A stretch of 64,000 nucleotides of DNA, taken from assembly GCF_038396765.1 (NCBI RefSeq), contig NZ_CP150096.1, forward strand, positions 1 through 64,000. The letters are read 5' to 3'. Shown in pieces: positions 25,051-35,195 of this stretch; position 1 is the stretch's first letter, and each line of letters opens with the position of its first letter. The position numbers were made by a program, and so were the translations under genes. Source of the stretch: Chitinophaga caseinilytica. Its GTDB lineage: Bacteria > Bacteroidota > Bacteroidia > Chitinophagales > Chitinophagaceae. The notes under the pieces are model-generated. The model did not search any database, had not been told where the DNA came from, and worked only from the letters and a program-made list of their open reading frames with translations.

Positions 25051-28000
25051 TTTCAGCAGCGGCGGTTATATCATTCAAAACAGCCACCAGCGCATCGCGC
25101 GGCGCCTGTAACTGTGCTATGTCCGTTTCATCGGTCAGCCACGCGTTCTGCCAGGCCAGCCAGGCCGTTTCGAAGCGCGTGAAACCCGGAGCGCCAACCG
25201 GAGCGCCCGGCAGCTCACGGTCTACCCAATAAATCCGCGGCAGCACATGCGCCGGACAAGCCGTCCGCACCTGCTTTTCCGCGAACCGGCGGAATTCGGG
25301 ATCGCGGTATTTCGCCGGCATGATCTCCTGCAGAGGCCCGCCGTTGAAATCGTTGGCGTAACCAGAAGGAAATACCACGCTCACCTGGAAAGAATAAGGA
25401 TCTCCCGCATCGGGGATCACCAGTTCCGGCGCAGGCGCGTCGCCCGGCGCGAGCAACAGGTGCTCCGTCAGGTATAGCCCTTCGCCGCTGAACAGCCGGT
25501 TCAGCATCGTCCAAATCTCGCGCAGGCGCGCCTTTGCGGCTTCCATCGTCGGTAAGGCAGTGCCAGACGACGCCAGTACCGTATCGGCAGATTGCATCAA
25601 TTGTACATTGAACGCATTCCCCGCCGGAACGATGCGGTAGTTTTCCAGCTTCAATCCCTTTTTCAATGCCAGCCGGATGCCGCCTTCCGCTGCGGCCACC
25701 GCCGCGGGATCGTTGGCGCCGGTATATACACCTTCACTCACGAGCAAAACCGTTCCTGCGTGAACAGCTGCCGAAAACAGCCGGAATTTCTTTTGAATGG
25801 GCGGCGGCTCGTCGAACACTTCGAAGTAATCCATGAAAGGCGCCAGCAGCGGCCTTTTCTCCTGCACCACGATTTCCAGCAAATGGCTCAGTTTCCTTTC
25901 CAGCGGCGAAAGCGCGTACCGTTGCCAGTGGCCGCGGATGGCCGCGGTAATGGCTGCGATGTCTGCATTGGCCGTAGGAACGTCGGGGTACTGTGCCACG
26001 GAACGCCCGTATGGCGGCGCATCGGGATGTTCGCGCAACTGCAGGTGGAACGGCGCGGCGCCGGGCCGGGGGGCAAAGCCTTCGCTGTAGCGCGCCAGGC
26101 TCATCGCGGCGGCCGCCTGCATGAGGGCTTTCATCGCCGTTTCACGGGCGTGGGCGGAGCTCGGCTCCTCTTCAGCGGTATACCCGCGCAGCAACGGTTG
26201 CCCGGCGGCGTTGAGGACCGTCCAGTTGTATTGCCCGGCCGACAACGTAATGTCTACCAGCGAATCCTGCATCCAGACCGGGTTCCCGAAAGATTGCGCC
26301 CTGTGCCGGCTCAACACCGGCAACGCGTAATAAAATGCGGATTTTTCCCGGATGAGCTGCAACGACGCCTTTTCCATCTGCGCCTGCTGATGCGCCAGCA
26401 AATCTCCCAGCAACAAAGGCGTAGCTTCATCCGGCTGCAAGGCGTCATGGAACGCGAAGCTGGACGTATCGTTCATATTCTCCCCGAACGCAGCCAGCAG
26501 GTGGTTCAACACCCGGTTCCGCCGTTGCTGGAACTGGACGGGCGTTTCCGCCGCCGTTTGCAATGCGCTCTGATAACCGTCTCCCAGGATCAGTTGCGCC
26601 TGCGGCAATTGCGGCAGCGCCTGGTTGAAAATGGTACGGTCGATGTCGGGGCTGGCGGAGAAGAAAGAATTCAGGTTGGCGAGCTGACTGGTCAACCCCG
26701 CCGTCAGCTGTTCGAAAAACAACATGTAGCCCTGCAACTGCAGCGCCTGTGCCTTTCGCAGCGTAGTCGCGGAATCGGGGAGCCCCGCGGAGCCCACCCC
26801 ATATACCAGCGGCAGATCTTCCTGGATGGGATAATAATCCTTCACGGGAATATTTTCACCGGCAGGCAGCGCCAGGTCGTCGCCCGTGCCCAGACTGCCG
26901 TTCAGCCAATCGTCTTTCAATTGTTCCACGCGGGCCAGCACCTGATCCCAGTCGTACGGAACGGGAATCCCGTTCCGGAATAAGGTAATGCGTGATTTGG
27001 AATAGCTCAGATGCGGGATGTGTTGCTGGCTGTTGGCGAGGCACAGGGTGTCGCGGGCGGTTTCGGTGACGATGCGGTTGTCTATGTACAAAGACATGCC
27101 GAGGCTGAGCACCGACACGATCCTCCGTCCGTTCACGTTTTCGCGGACGTTCACGTCTTCGTTGCCCGCGTTGCGGTGGCGGAGGATGATGCGCAGGATG
27201 TCGGAGCTGAACAGGCGTTCCGGGAGGTTCGTGGCTACGAGTGTTGCATCGGGAAGAAATCCCCCGTGCAGCGGCGGCCCTTCAAACAGCTCGTCTACCG
27301 GAACATCGGCACCCATCTCCGAAATCCCCTTGATCACCGCCACCGGCGTAATATGCTGGTCGATATTGAACAGGATGGACGCGATCAGTTCTTCCGGCGC
27401 TACGCCTGCATTGATCTCGATCCCCGCCGCTATGGCCACTTCCTGCAGCCGGACGGGCTTGAAGGTAGCGAAGCGCTCGCAAAGGTTCCGGTATCCGCGC
27501 ATGTAGACTTCCACGGTGCGGACGGCCGTAGATGCGGCGATCACCCAGCGGTTGTACTGCTTGAGGAGCGATTGGTCGGCCGGGGAATTGTCGCCCAGCG
27601 TGGAAATATGCGTTTGCAGCGCCTGCAGCACTTTCGGGACCTGTTGCAATGGGTCGGCCAGCGGCGTATTGATTTGCACCACCACTACCAGTTCCGTCAC
27701 CGAAGCGGCGGGCGGCTGGTAATTGACGTTGATGCGTGCGAGGTAGGAAGTGGAATTCTCGATCAGCGCCCAGTTCGCGCCCCCGCCCAAATCCTGGAAG
27801 GTGACGGTTTGCAGCTGGATGTCGGTGCTGAACGGCCGAACGGCCGCTTCGTCCCAGAACGGCAGCGCCACGTCTATCGAAACATTCACGATCTGCGGCG
27901 GATCGGGCGGTGTGCTCACGTCTACGTTCAGCTGCACGTTGAAGGTATTGGTGTTGAGCTGCTTGTCTTCGAATTCGAGGAGCACTTTCAACAATCCTCC

Positions 28001-28369
28001 CAGCGTAGCATCCACCGGAAAAACCCACGCGTTCCGCACCAGCGGATGATCGATGAGGGTTTTGCGGAAATCGTTGATGGTGAGCGGCGCCATGGGCAAT
28101 ACCACGCCCGGGGTGGGACTTTCCTGTCCCTTCCCGCCGGCATCGCTCACCAGCAGGTCGCGCATGGGAATGCCTGCTTTGAGCCCCACTTCAGTGAGGG
28201 CGTAGCAGCAGGCCTCCAGCAGCGTGATGCCGGGATCGCTGAGGTTGTGGTTCGTCCAGCTGGCGCCGGCCGCAGCCTGCAGCACTTTCAGCCCTTCCGC
28301 GCGCAACAGGTTGAAATCCTGCCCTTTCATGGGTGGCGCACCGGCCGGTATTTGCGTGATCGGTTCCAT
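25043..28369 (-). CDS. Large baseplate protein, Afp12/Pvc12-like
   Basis: 1108 residues. The N-terminal region contains NHNLSDPGITLLEACCYALTE, the DPGxTLLE signature shared by baseplate J/gp6-type proteins. A long middle with repeated VEVYMRGY and beta-rich segments follows. The C-terminus has a short repeat-like domain (LKLENYRIVPAGNAFNVQL) and a tail ending PRIYWVDRELPGA. Position between the fibre and the tape-measure genes fits the second large baseplate wedge protein of eCIS. It builds the baseplate around the spike together with the J protein at 29.5-32.7 kb. Role assigned from motif and synteny. Confidence 0.75.
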   Translation of the reverse strand: MEPITQIPAGAPPMKGQDFNLLRAEGLKVLQAAAGASWTNHNLSDPGITLLEACCYALTEVGLKAGIPMRDLLVSDAGGKGQESPTPGVVLPMAPLTINDFRKTLIDHPLVRNAWVFPVDATLGGLLKVLLEFEDKQLNTNTFNVQLNVDVSTPPDPPQIVNVSIDVALPFWDEAAVRPFSTDIQLQTVTFQDLGGGANWALIENSTSYLARINVNYQPPAASVTELVVVVQINTPLADPLQQVPKVLQALQTHISTLGDNSPADQSLLKQYNRWVIAASTAVRTVEVYMRGYRNLCERFATFKPVRLQEVAIAAGIEINAGVAPEELIASILFNIDQHITPVAVIKGISEMGADVPVDELFEGPPLHGGFLPDATLVATNLPERLFSSDILRIILRHRNAGNEDVNVRENVNGRRIVSVLSLGMSLYIDNRIVTETARDTLCLANSQQHIPHLSYSKSRITLFRNGIPVPYDWDQVLARVEQLKDDWLNGSLGTGDDLALPAGENIPVKDYYPIQEDLPLVYGVGSAGLPDSATTLRKAQALQLQGYMLFFEQLTAGLTSQLANLNSFFSASPDIDRTIFNQALPQLPQAQLILGDGYQSALQTAAETPVQFQQRRNRVLNHLLAAFGENMNDTSSFAFHDALQPDEATPLLLGDLLAHQQAQMEKASLQLIREKSAFYYALPVLSRHRAQSFGNPVWMQDSLVDITLSAGQYNWTVLNAAGQPLLRGYTAEEEPSSAHARETAMKALMQAAAAMSLARYSEGFAPRPGAAPFHLQLREHPDAPPYGRSVAQYPDVPTANADIAAITAAIRGHWQRYALSPLERKLSHLLEIVVQEKRPLLAPFMDYFEVFDEPPPIQKKFRLFSAAVHAGTVLLVSEGVYTGANDPAAVAAAEGGIRLALKKGLKLENYRIVPAGNAFNVQLMQSADTVLASSGTALPTMEAAKARLREIWTMLNRLFSGEGLYLTEHLLLAPGDAPAPELVIPDAGDPYSFQVSVVFPSGYANDFNGGPLQEIMPAKYRDPEFRRFAEKQVRTACPAHVLPRIYWVDRELPGAPVGAPGFTRFETAWLAWQNAWLTDETDIAQLQAPRDALVAVLNDITAAAENE

Positions 28370-28375
28370 GATATA

Positions 28376-29449
28376 TTATTTTCCTTCGAGCGCGCTTAAT
28401 CTTTTTTCCAGTTCCTGCACGCGGTTGGTCAGTTCCTGGATGGCGTTTACCATGACGAATGTCAGCGGGCTGGCATTGAACATCACTACATCGTCTTCCT
28501 TGCCCGTCACTTCATCGATCGCTTTGCCGGTAGAAACCATGTAGGGGAAGATTTCGCGGATTTCCTGCCCGATGATGCCGAATTCTTCATGGTCTGTGGA
28601 AGTATTGTATTTGCCGTTGTAGCGGTAACGCACGGTGCGTACCTTCATCAGTTTCTCCAGGCCATCTTCGAGGTTGCGGATATCCTGCTTGGCTCGGAAG
28701 TCCGACAGATCGGCCCAGGTGCCGCCACCGCGGGTTTTGGCGGCATGGCCGGACACCTGCAGCATGTGGTTGTTGCCGTTCACATCGTTCATGATGGAGC
28801 CGGGCAGCAATGCGTTGGTGTTCACGAGCACCGCGCCGCTGGTATGGAGCGTCATCCGGTTGGAAAGGCGGCTGTGGGTGAAGGAAATGTTCTGGGTGGA
28901 AGGCGCGTTGATAGACACGTCGCCGTTCGGGCCCTGGCGGAGGGCGTAGTTGTTGGCCTGTACAACGTGTGTAGCATGGCCGAACACCGCGAAATCCGTA
29001 AAGCCGGAAGCGCCGTTGGCTACGGCCGCATTCCCGAACTTGGCCAGATCGATGGCCGTGGGGGCCACGGTGTTGAAGCGCACTTCGAGGCGCGCGGTGG
29101 GCGCAACGTTGCCGACGTTAATGCCCACATTACCGGCGCTGTAACCGACGTTCGGGGTGTTGTTGATCTGTTGGAACACCTCGTTCCCGCCGCTGATGGC
29201 GCCCCAGGTTGCGCCGTTGTGCACCTGCACCTGGCCGCTGTTGAAACGCAGCGTGCCGGCTTTGCCCTGTGCCGTGTCTGCGAGGTTGATGCCGCCGGGA
29301 ATGTTGAGGTTGTGGGTGAGCGCATCTACCGTCACCGCGTCGTCCGTTTTGCAGACGAAGGAGTCGATCAGGTCTTCGAAGTCTTTACCGGTCGGGCGCT
29401 CACCGTCCCGGAACTCCTGTTTCAAATGGGCTTTGCTACGTTCTGCCAT
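28376..29449 (-). CDS. Tail-fibre-like protein with S74 intramolecular chaperone domain
   Basis: 357 residues. The N-terminal part (about 1-60) includes KQEFRDGERPTGKDFEDLID. A beta-rich shaft (about 60-245) with LRFNSGQVQVHNGATW-type repeats follows, as in phage fibres. The C-terminal domain has SDFRAKQDI with the candidate catalytic Ser249/Lys254 dyad of peptidase S74 chaperones, then FGIIGQEIREIFPYMV. It ends with a trimeric coiled coil (IQELTNRVQELEKRLSALEGK). S74 domains fold and self-cleave trimeric fibres. It takes the place expected for a receptor-binding fibre; there is no Afp13-type adenovirus-like fibre gene nearby. Confidence 0.83.
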   Translation of the reverse strand: MAERSKAHLKQEFRDGERPTGKDFEDLIDSFVCKTDDAVTVDALTHNLNIPGGINLADTAQGKAGTLRFNSGQVQVHNGATWGAISGGNEVFQQINNTPNVGYSAGNVGINVGNVAPTARLEVRFNTVAPTAIDLAKFGNAAVANGASGFTDFAVFGHATHVVQANNYALRQGPNGDVSINAPSTQNISFTHSRLSNRMTLHTSGAVLVNTNALLPGSIMNDVNGNNHMLQVSGHAAKTRGGGTWADLSDFRAKQDIRNLEDGLEKLMKVRTVRYRYNGKYNTSTDHEEFGIIGQEIREIFPYMVSTGKAIDEVTGKEDDVVMFNASPLTFVMVNAIQELTNRVQELEKRLSALEGK

Positions 29450-29467
29450 GATGCAAGTTTTTTAGGA

Positions 29468-32400
29468 TTAAGAAAAAATGATGAAATCGAGCCCGATGAC
29501 CATTTGCCCGATGCCGTCCTGCAATCCGCTGCAGGTAATGGCCCCGTCGGGCAGCGCCATGATGCGGTGGCTTCCGTTGGAAACCAGGATGGCGTCCGGC
29601 CGGGTGGCCGAAGCAACGTCTACCGGTTCCCCGATCACGAAGTCGACGCCGATGGCCTTTCCTGCGATGGTATTGTCTTCCGAAGATGCGATCGCCGGTT
29701 CGGGCGTGATCCCCACGATGAAATCCGTCCCGATCTTCATATCGCCGATCCCTCCGCCCAGTACCGTATCATGACGGTGGTAAAGGGCGAAGTCGACGAT
29801 ATAATTCACGTAATCGCGCCCTTCGATGAACGACTGTATCTCCGATGCGTGCAGTTTGCCGCCGAAAACGATGTCTTGCCCTTCGTCGTACGCCCATGGG
29901 CTGAGGAAGCGTTTCAGATCTTCTTCCAGCACCTGGCCGTAATATCCGGGATCGAATCCGGGGTTGAAGCTGACCTGGCAATCGATCAGCAGGGTTTCGT
30001 ATGTCGGGTTGTCGATTTGCAGGTTGACGAACGGCGAAGTGAACGCCCCCGTGAGAAAATCTCCCATTTCGCGCAGCTGATGCAAATTCGCTTTTGGCTG
30101 CAAGGGGTCGCCGGTCGGGCGTTTCCTCCAGTCCGGCACCACCACCATCCGCACTTGTCCTGGTTCCATCCAGCCGTCGCGCGTGTTGTGCGGAATGCAT
30201 TTCACTTTGTAGATGCCGGGGAAATATTCCAGCAGCATCCGTTCGTAATCTTCGGTAGACACGGCCCTGTTCTTATGCCGCAACCGTTCGCTCACACGGC
30301 GGTAGAACGAAGTGTCCGATTCCTGGCTTTGCCCGTCGAACGAAGCGAAAGGCTGCGTCACTTTCTTCAGCGACGGTATTTTCCGTACCAATTTGCTGAT
30401 GGAGCCCGCTGCCAGGGGCGCCGCCAGGTGGGTTTCGAACCCGCCGCTGCCCGTTTCCGGCAACAGCAGGGTGGCGGTGGCGGCCTGCGTGAAAATGTCT
30501 TTCACAGATGCGGCCCCGCCAGGATTATCGTCTACATGCAGCCGCAGCCAGCGCATGCCCGAAGGCATCCTGCTGTGTTCCAGGCTGGCATCCGCGCCGA
30601 TGTTGAGGCGGATGATGCCGGGGCGCTGCAGCCCGTTGGTGCTTTCTTCGAGAATATCGGTCCCCGTGATGGCCCGCCACTCGCTGCCGGAAAGGTAGCT
30701 CCAGTGCAAATCGGCGCTGCGCAACAGGGTGTCGCTTTCGAGGCTGCCTTCTTCGATCTGGAGGAGCAGCGAAACTGTCTGCGGCGCTTCGGCGCCTTCG
30801 AGCCCCAGGTACAGCGCGCCGCCGCCGGGATGCTCGGGCAATATGCCGGAAGACTTATGGGCGGCGGGTTCTGCCGGGCCGAACAGGTCTTGCAGAAAGA
30901 ACTGGTCGATGCCGTTGGGCGCGTCGGGCAGGAAGGTATCTTTCGCCGTATAATCCATCGCCACGCTTTTGAGCACGGGATTGTAGGGCGTTTTGGGCAA
31001 CGGAGGAGGCGTGCCGCTGGTCATTTTACTGATCGCGATGACCGTTTTCGTATATACGACAGGGTAAGTTTTATGCCCAAATGCTTCGAATGGTTCTTCC
31101 GCCGGCATATTGTCCAGCTCGGCGGCAGTCGGTGTTACGAGCGAAAGGCGGACGAAGCCCTGGTTCACATCGTGGGTGAAGCCGTCGCCCAGGGCCAGCG
31201 AGGGATTGCGGCGATAGGGCTGGGCGGCGGTCTGCGCCGTGAAAGTACTTTCGATGACGGTGATAGGCGCGGGCGCGAGGGGGTTGTTGCCCACGAACAG
31301 CAGCGCCTTGTTCAGCAGCCGGATGTCCCAGTTGCGGTTGTTCAGCAGGTGAACATCCGCCCGGAACACGCCGTTCTGCACATTATCGTTTCCATAACCT
31401 TCGTAGTATTCGCTGAAATCGGCCGGCGGGTCCTGCCATTCCAGCGTCAGCTTCATCGATGTCAAAGTTTTGCTGAACGCTTCCTGGCTGCCCACATAAA
31501 ATGCCGAGCCGATGCGCGGCAGGCTGGTAAACGGCGAAACGGGTTTATCGGCCGCCTGCAGCGCCTGGTCGTTTTGGAGCACGAGTTTCTTCATCCCCTG
31601 CGCGCCCACGTCCAGCGTCACGTCTATCAAAGTATAGGCGCTCAGTTGCTCGATGAGGAAGCTTTGGGGCTCGAGGCTCACTTTCATGACGGGCCATTGC
31701 GTGCGGAAGGCGCCTTTGTGCACCGCTTCCTTATACGCGGTGATGGCAGGCAGTTCCACGGGAATGGTCACCGTCACTTCCAGCGTAGCTTCATTGTCTG
31801 CGTTCAGTTGCTGTACGCCTTTCGGTTTGAGCATGGCGTTGTAAGCGAAGTCTGCTTCCATCCATCCCTTTTCCGTACTCAGCGCCACTTTCAGGTGTGG
31901 CGTGATGATAACGGCGGTGGTGATGACGGGGGCTTTCATCCGAACGGTCATCTTAACCGTCCGCAGCCCTTCGGAAAGCAGGAGGTTCGGCGAAGCTGCG
32001 GCCCATCCGATGGTGGCGGTTTCCATCCGCCCGCTGTCTTCGGGGATGGGCAACTGCCGGGTACCGAGCGGCCGCCATGCGGTGCGCGTGCCGATGCGCA
32101 CGGTGGATGCGTCCATCGACCGGAACAGGATGCTTTTGCCGTTGGTATTGAAATCGCGGTAGCTGTTGCGTAGCCCGCCGATTTTCGCTTGTGTGACCAC
32201 CAGGTCGCTGTCGAGCGCGTAGTGGAGGGGTTTCCCGTTCTGTGCCTTGCCGCCGTCCAGTTCCGTGCCGGCTTTCAGGAGGAGGGGCTTCGCAAATTTC
32301 GACGGTTCGAACAATACATGCACTTTATCGGGCCGGGCGGAAGTACGGCGCAGGCGCAGTACTTCTTCGTAGTAATAATCGAGTCGTTTTTTGGTGAGCT

Positions 32401-32740
32401 GGTTGATGTCTGCACGAACAATGGAGAACGCCCTGAAATAAGCCATGAGCAAGGCCAGGTGGGGCGAAAGGTTCCCCGGGCCGGCGAGCATCGCCTGCAA
32501 TTCGGATTCGCTGGCGCCGCTGATCTGTTCGAAAAACGCCTGCCAGTCGCCCTGCGGATACCGCTGTTCGTCGTAATACCGCACCTGTGCCGCCATTTTG
32601 TGGATGAACGCGGCGAGGTCGCCCAGGGTACGGCCGTCTACCGGAAGCGCGGCGGGGTCCAGGGCGGGCTGCGAGCGGCCGGGCTGATTCAGGCCGTCGG
32701 CCGACAGCAGGTACTGCAAGATATGTGCGGATGCGCTCAT
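29468..32740 (-). CDS. Baseplate J family protein, Afp11/Pvc11-like
   Basis: 1090 residues. The N-terminus (ALPVDGRTLGDLAAFIHKMA and LALLMAYFRAFSIVRADINQLT) is characteristic of large eCIS baseplate proteins. A middle region includes VHVLFEPSKFAKPLLLKAGT. A baseplate-J-like C-terminal section follows: FYRRVSERLRHKNRAVSTEDYERMLLEYFPGI, then a domain with VNLQIDNPTYETLLIDCQV. It forms the baseplate wedge with gp25 and the second large protein. Its start codon is immediately next to the gp25 stop. Confidence 0.88.
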   Translation of the reverse strand: MSASAHILQYLLSADGLNQPGRSQPALDPAALPVDGRTLGDLAAFIHKMAAQVRYYDEQRYPQGDWQAFFEQISGASESELQAMLAGPGNLSPHLALLMAYFRAFSIVRADINQLTKKRLDYYYEEVLRLRRTSARPDKVHVLFEPSKFAKPLLLKAGTELDGGKAQNGKPLHYALDSDLVVTQAKIGGLRNSYRDFNTNGKSILFRSMDASTVRIGTRTAWRPLGTRQLPIPEDSGRMETATIGWAAASPNLLLSEGLRTVKMTVRMKAPVITTAVIITPHLKVALSTEKGWMEADFAYNAMLKPKGVQQLNADNEATLEVTVTIPVELPAITAYKEAVHKGAFRTQWPVMKVSLEPQSFLIEQLSAYTLIDVTLDVGAQGMKKLVLQNDQALQAADKPVSPFTSLPRIGSAFYVGSQEAFSKTLTSMKLTLEWQDPPADFSEYYEGYGNDNVQNGVFRADVHLLNNRNWDIRLLNKALLFVGNNPLAPAPITVIESTFTAQTAAQPYRRNPSLALGDGFTHDVNQGFVRLSLVTPTAAELDNMPAEEPFEAFGHKTYPVVYTKTVIAISKMTSGTPPPLPKTPYNPVLKSVAMDYTAKDTFLPDAPNGIDQFFLQDLFGPAEPAAHKSSGILPEHPGGGALYLGLEGAEAPQTVSLLLQIEEGSLESDTLLRSADLHWSYLSGSEWRAITGTDILEESTNGLQRPGIIRLNIGADASLEHSRMPSGMRWLRLHVDDNPGGAASVKDIFTQAATATLLLPETGSGGFETHLAAPLAAGSISKLVRKIPSLKKVTQPFASFDGQSQESDTSFYRRVSERLRHKNRAVSTEDYERMLLEYFPGIYKVKCIPHNTRDGWMEPGQVRMVVVPDWRKRPTGDPLQPKANLHQLREMGDFLTGAFTSPFVNLQIDNPTYETLLIDCQVSFNPGFDPGYYGQVLEEDLKRFLSPWAYDEGQDIVFGGKLHASEIQSFIEGRDYVNYIVDFALYHRHDTVLGGGIGDMKIGTDFIVGITPEPAIASSEDNTIAGKAIGVDFVIGEPVDVASATRPDAILVSNGSHRIMALPDGAITCSGLQDGIGQMVIGLDFIIFS

Positions 32741-32741
32741 G

Positions 32742-33143
32742 TTATTTTTCGGTTAGATAGAACGGGTAAACAAGGTTGTGGCGCGCATTGGTGCTTCTGA
32801 TCGTGTAATCGACGATGATGATCACTTTCCCGGCTTCGGCGGGGTCTTGCTGCAATACTACTTTATTGAGCTGGATGCGCGGTTCATACACGATCAATGC
32901 GGTTTCGATTTCCGACTGGATGGCCGTAGCCGTGGTGGTGCCGAGGGATTCGAAGATCCAGCGGTCCCTTTTCCAGCCGAAAGAGGGTTGCATCACCCGT
33001 TCCCCCAATTCGGTGGAAAGAACGATCGAGATGCAGCTTTCGATGTCGGCTTCGGCATCGAGCATTTTTACCGACTTGTCCTGTTTGGAGAAACTGGGCG
33101 GGAAGCTCCAGCCTCTTCCGAGAAATGCGTTTTCCTGGGGCAT
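32742..33143 (-). CDS. GPW/gp25 family baseplate protein
   Basis: 133 residues. The family pattern is clear: LGRGWSFPPSF near the start, then ADIESCISIVLSTELGERVMQPSFGW with the conserved EPR motif in ALIVYEPRIQL. gp25-like proteins sit in the inner baseplate, have a lysozyme-like fold without activity, and form the first sheath-contacting ring. It is directly upstream of baseplate J (stop and start 1 nt apart). Confidence 0.92.
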   Translation of the reverse strand: MPQENAFLGRGWSFPPSFSKQDKSVKMLDAEADIESCISIVLSTELGERVMQPSFGWKRDRWIFESLGTTTATAIQSEIETALIVYEPRIQLNKVVLQQDPAEAGKVIIIVDYTIRSTNARHNLVYPFYLTEK

Positions 33144-33161
33144 AACAAATCTTTTTAAACG

Positions 33162-33452
33162 TTAACCGCCGATCATGACGGTAGGGCATCCGATGGCGAT
33201 GGAACCGCCGTGCGCCGTGCTGTCTCCCATCCGCGCCGCGGGCATCCCGCCGATCATCACGGTGGCGGAGCCTTTCACCACGGAATCCGGCGGACCGGTA
33301 CACGTGCACATATCGCCCACGCGCAGGGCCGGCATCCCGCCGATCATCACGGTAGCGCCACCGGGAGGCAGTGCGGGCCCGCCTACATGCGGCACCGTTC
33401 CTGTTACCATGGGGCAAATGTGCATATCGCCCACTCTTGCGGCCATTGACAT
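33162..33452 (-). CDS. PAAR-domain spike tip protein
   Basis: 96 residues built from PAAR motif repeats: AARVGDMHICP, ALRVGDMCTCTG and AARMGDSTAHG, with ATVMIGGMPA linkers. PAAR proteins form a sharp cone, bound to metal, that caps the spike and pierces the target envelope. The gene starts 6 nt after the VgrG-like spike stop, as in other eCIS and type VI loci. No C-terminal toxin extension is present. Confidence 0.93.
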   Translation of the reverse strand: MSMAARVGDMHICPMVTGTVPHVGGPALPPGGATVMIGGMPALRVGDMCTCTGPPDSVVKGSATVMIGGMPAARMGDSTAHGGSIAIGCPTVMIGG

Positions 33453-33458
33453 AATCGG

Positions 33459-35195
33459 TCAGTTTATTTGTACCATCGTCCCTTTGATCACGGTATTGGC
33501 GCTGGAGCTGATCTCCATCCCTGCCGAGCCTTCCGCCTTGAACTGCGTGCCAGCCTTGGCTTCAAACCCTGTGGAGCTTTCCAGCTTGATGCTGCCGGAA
33601 GCTTTCATCACCAGGTCTTTCGCGCTTTCGATCGTGATCCCGTCCTGGGACAGTACGATTTTGTTATCGTTTTTGTCTTTAATCGTGACCTCGCCAGCGT
33701 CTTCGTCGAGCGACACCAGGTGCCCGCCGGGCGTATCGATGACGAGGGTCTTTTTATCGTCGTTGAAAAGGATGCGCATACCGCTGCGGGTAAACAATCC
33801 TTTTTCGTGATTGTCGTCTTTAGGTTCCAGCGGTGCTGCTTTGGCGCTGCTGTGCAGGCCGCCGAGCACTACGGGATAACGGGGATCGTCGTCCAGGAAG
33901 CCCACCAGCACTTCATCTTCCAGTTCGGGCAGGAAGCAGGTGCCGCGGTCGCTGCCGGCGTCGAGTGTGCAAACGCGGGCCCAGACGCCGTCGTCGCCCG
34001 TGTCTACGGAGGGGATTTGCAGCAGGATGCGGCCTTCGCCGTCGGGGTCGCCTTCCAGGGCTTTGACGATGGCGGTGTGCAAGCCATTGATCCCGGGCAG
34101 CAGGGCGCCCGCGGGCTTTGCCTGAACAGGGAATTTATCTGCGTGCTTTTCGGGATGCATACCCAATTGCAGCTCCACGGTCCAGTTCCCCGCGGCGATT
34201 TCGTGCCGGACGCCGCTCACCCAGGCCATTCCGTTCATCCGGGAGCCCATACCTTCGAGGGCTACGGTGATACCGGGCATGGCGGAAGAAAACCCCTGCA
34301 CCTGGGCCCTTCCGCAAAGGAAGGCCATCCGGCTGCGGAGCGCGGCGGCGTCGGCCCATTGCTGTACTTCTTCTTCTTTCAGTCCTGCCGGCTGGCGCAG
34401 CGTCACGAGCGGCAGGCCCATGTCGGCAGCTGCGAGGTCCCCGGGCGTCGTCCATTCCGGTTCGGTGGATTCGGCTTCCAGCAAGGCCTGCTGCGCGGGG
34501 TCCCAGCTTTGGGCCTTCACGCTGCCGTATTGCAGGTAACCGTCTATTTCGCCGTCGAATTCCAGGAGATTGGTGCCGAAACGTAAGGTGGCGACGCCTT
34601 CTGCTTCCACGGCGGGTTTGATAATGTCTATCTTGTCGAGATTGGCCACTGCAACAAACCCCAGCGCATCGAGCCGGGTGATGAGGAAATCCCAGTCGGT
34701 GGCGTTGTATTGCACCATTTCGGCGTGCGTAACGGGCGTGTCTTCGATCTGGCCGGTCAGTTCCTGCGCGTCGAGGATGGTGGCGGCGATCTCGCTGTCT
34801 TTCTGGTCTTTGAACAGCGCCGATTTCCGGCCGATGGCAAGCAAAGAGCTTTTGTGCCGGCATTCCACCTGCAATTCAGACGAGTGCTGGCGCAGGCGCA
34901 GGGAATGCGAGGCCACGAGGCCGGTGAAAATGATCTCTTCCAGGCCGTGGTAGCCGGCCGTAATTTCTATTTCGTTGCCGGGAAGGAAGAGTTCCCCGGC
35001 GCTGACGGGCCAGTCTGCCAACGCCGCGTCGCCGTCAGACACAACCAAAGTTGCGCCGGCGATGCGGTTCGCCTCGTTCCAAACCGTGATGGAAAGGATA
35101 GGGATATCCCCCGTCACCAGTTCGCCGTTCACCGTTACGGTAAACGTTACCAGGCTTGTTTCCTGTTCGATCGGCAGTAACGTCTCGTCACTCAT
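33459..35195 (-). CDS. VgrG-like spike protein (Afp8/Pvc8-like)
   Basis: 578 residues. The N-terminal gp27-like part (about 1-370) carries IEITAGYHGLEEIIFTGLVASH. A gp5-type OB-fold (about 380-450) contains GRILLQIPSVDTGDDGVWARV and FLPELEDEVLVGF. The C-terminal triple-stranded beta-helix has repeats such as VTIKDKNDNKIVLSQDGITIES. It forms the central trimeric spike under the tube, tipped by the PAAR protein encoded next. Its start overlaps the LysM gene stop by 4 nt (ATGA). Confidence 0.92.
   Translation of the reverse strand: MSDETLLPIEQETSLVTFTVTVNGELVTGDIPILSITVWNEANRIAGATLVVSDGDAALADWPVSAGELFLPGNEIEITAGYHGLEEIIFTGLVASHSLRLRQHSSELQVECRHKSSLLAIGRKSALFKDQKDSEIAATILDAQELTGQIEDTPVTHAEMVQYNATDWDFLITRLDALGFVAVANLDKIDIIKPAVEAEGVATLRFGTNLLEFDGEIDGYLQYGSVKAQSWDPAQQALLEAESTEPEWTTPGDLAAADMGLPLVTLRQPAGLKEEEVQQWADAAALRSRMAFLCGRAQVQGFSSAMPGITVALEGMGSRMNGMAWVSGVRHEIAAGNWTVELQLGMHPEKHADKFPVQAKPAGALLPGINGLHTAIVKALEGDPDGEGRILLQIPSVDTGDDGVWARVCTLDAGSDRGTCFLPELEDEVLVGFLDDDPRYPVVLGGLHSSAKAAPLEPKDDNHEKGLFTRSGMRILFNDDKKTLVIDTPGGHLVSLDEDAGEVTIKDKNDNKIVLSQDGITIESAKDLVMKASGSIKLESSTGFEAKAGTQFKAEGSAGMEISSSANTVIKGTMVQIN

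Noticed and set aside
28589..32173. Very long open frame (over 1100 codons) on the plus strand opposite the fibre and baseplate J genes
   Set aside because: It is antisense to two well-supported eCIS genes; its composition (many Arg, Ala, His, Gly, Val) is the usual mirror of high-GC codon usage and it has no recognisable domain.
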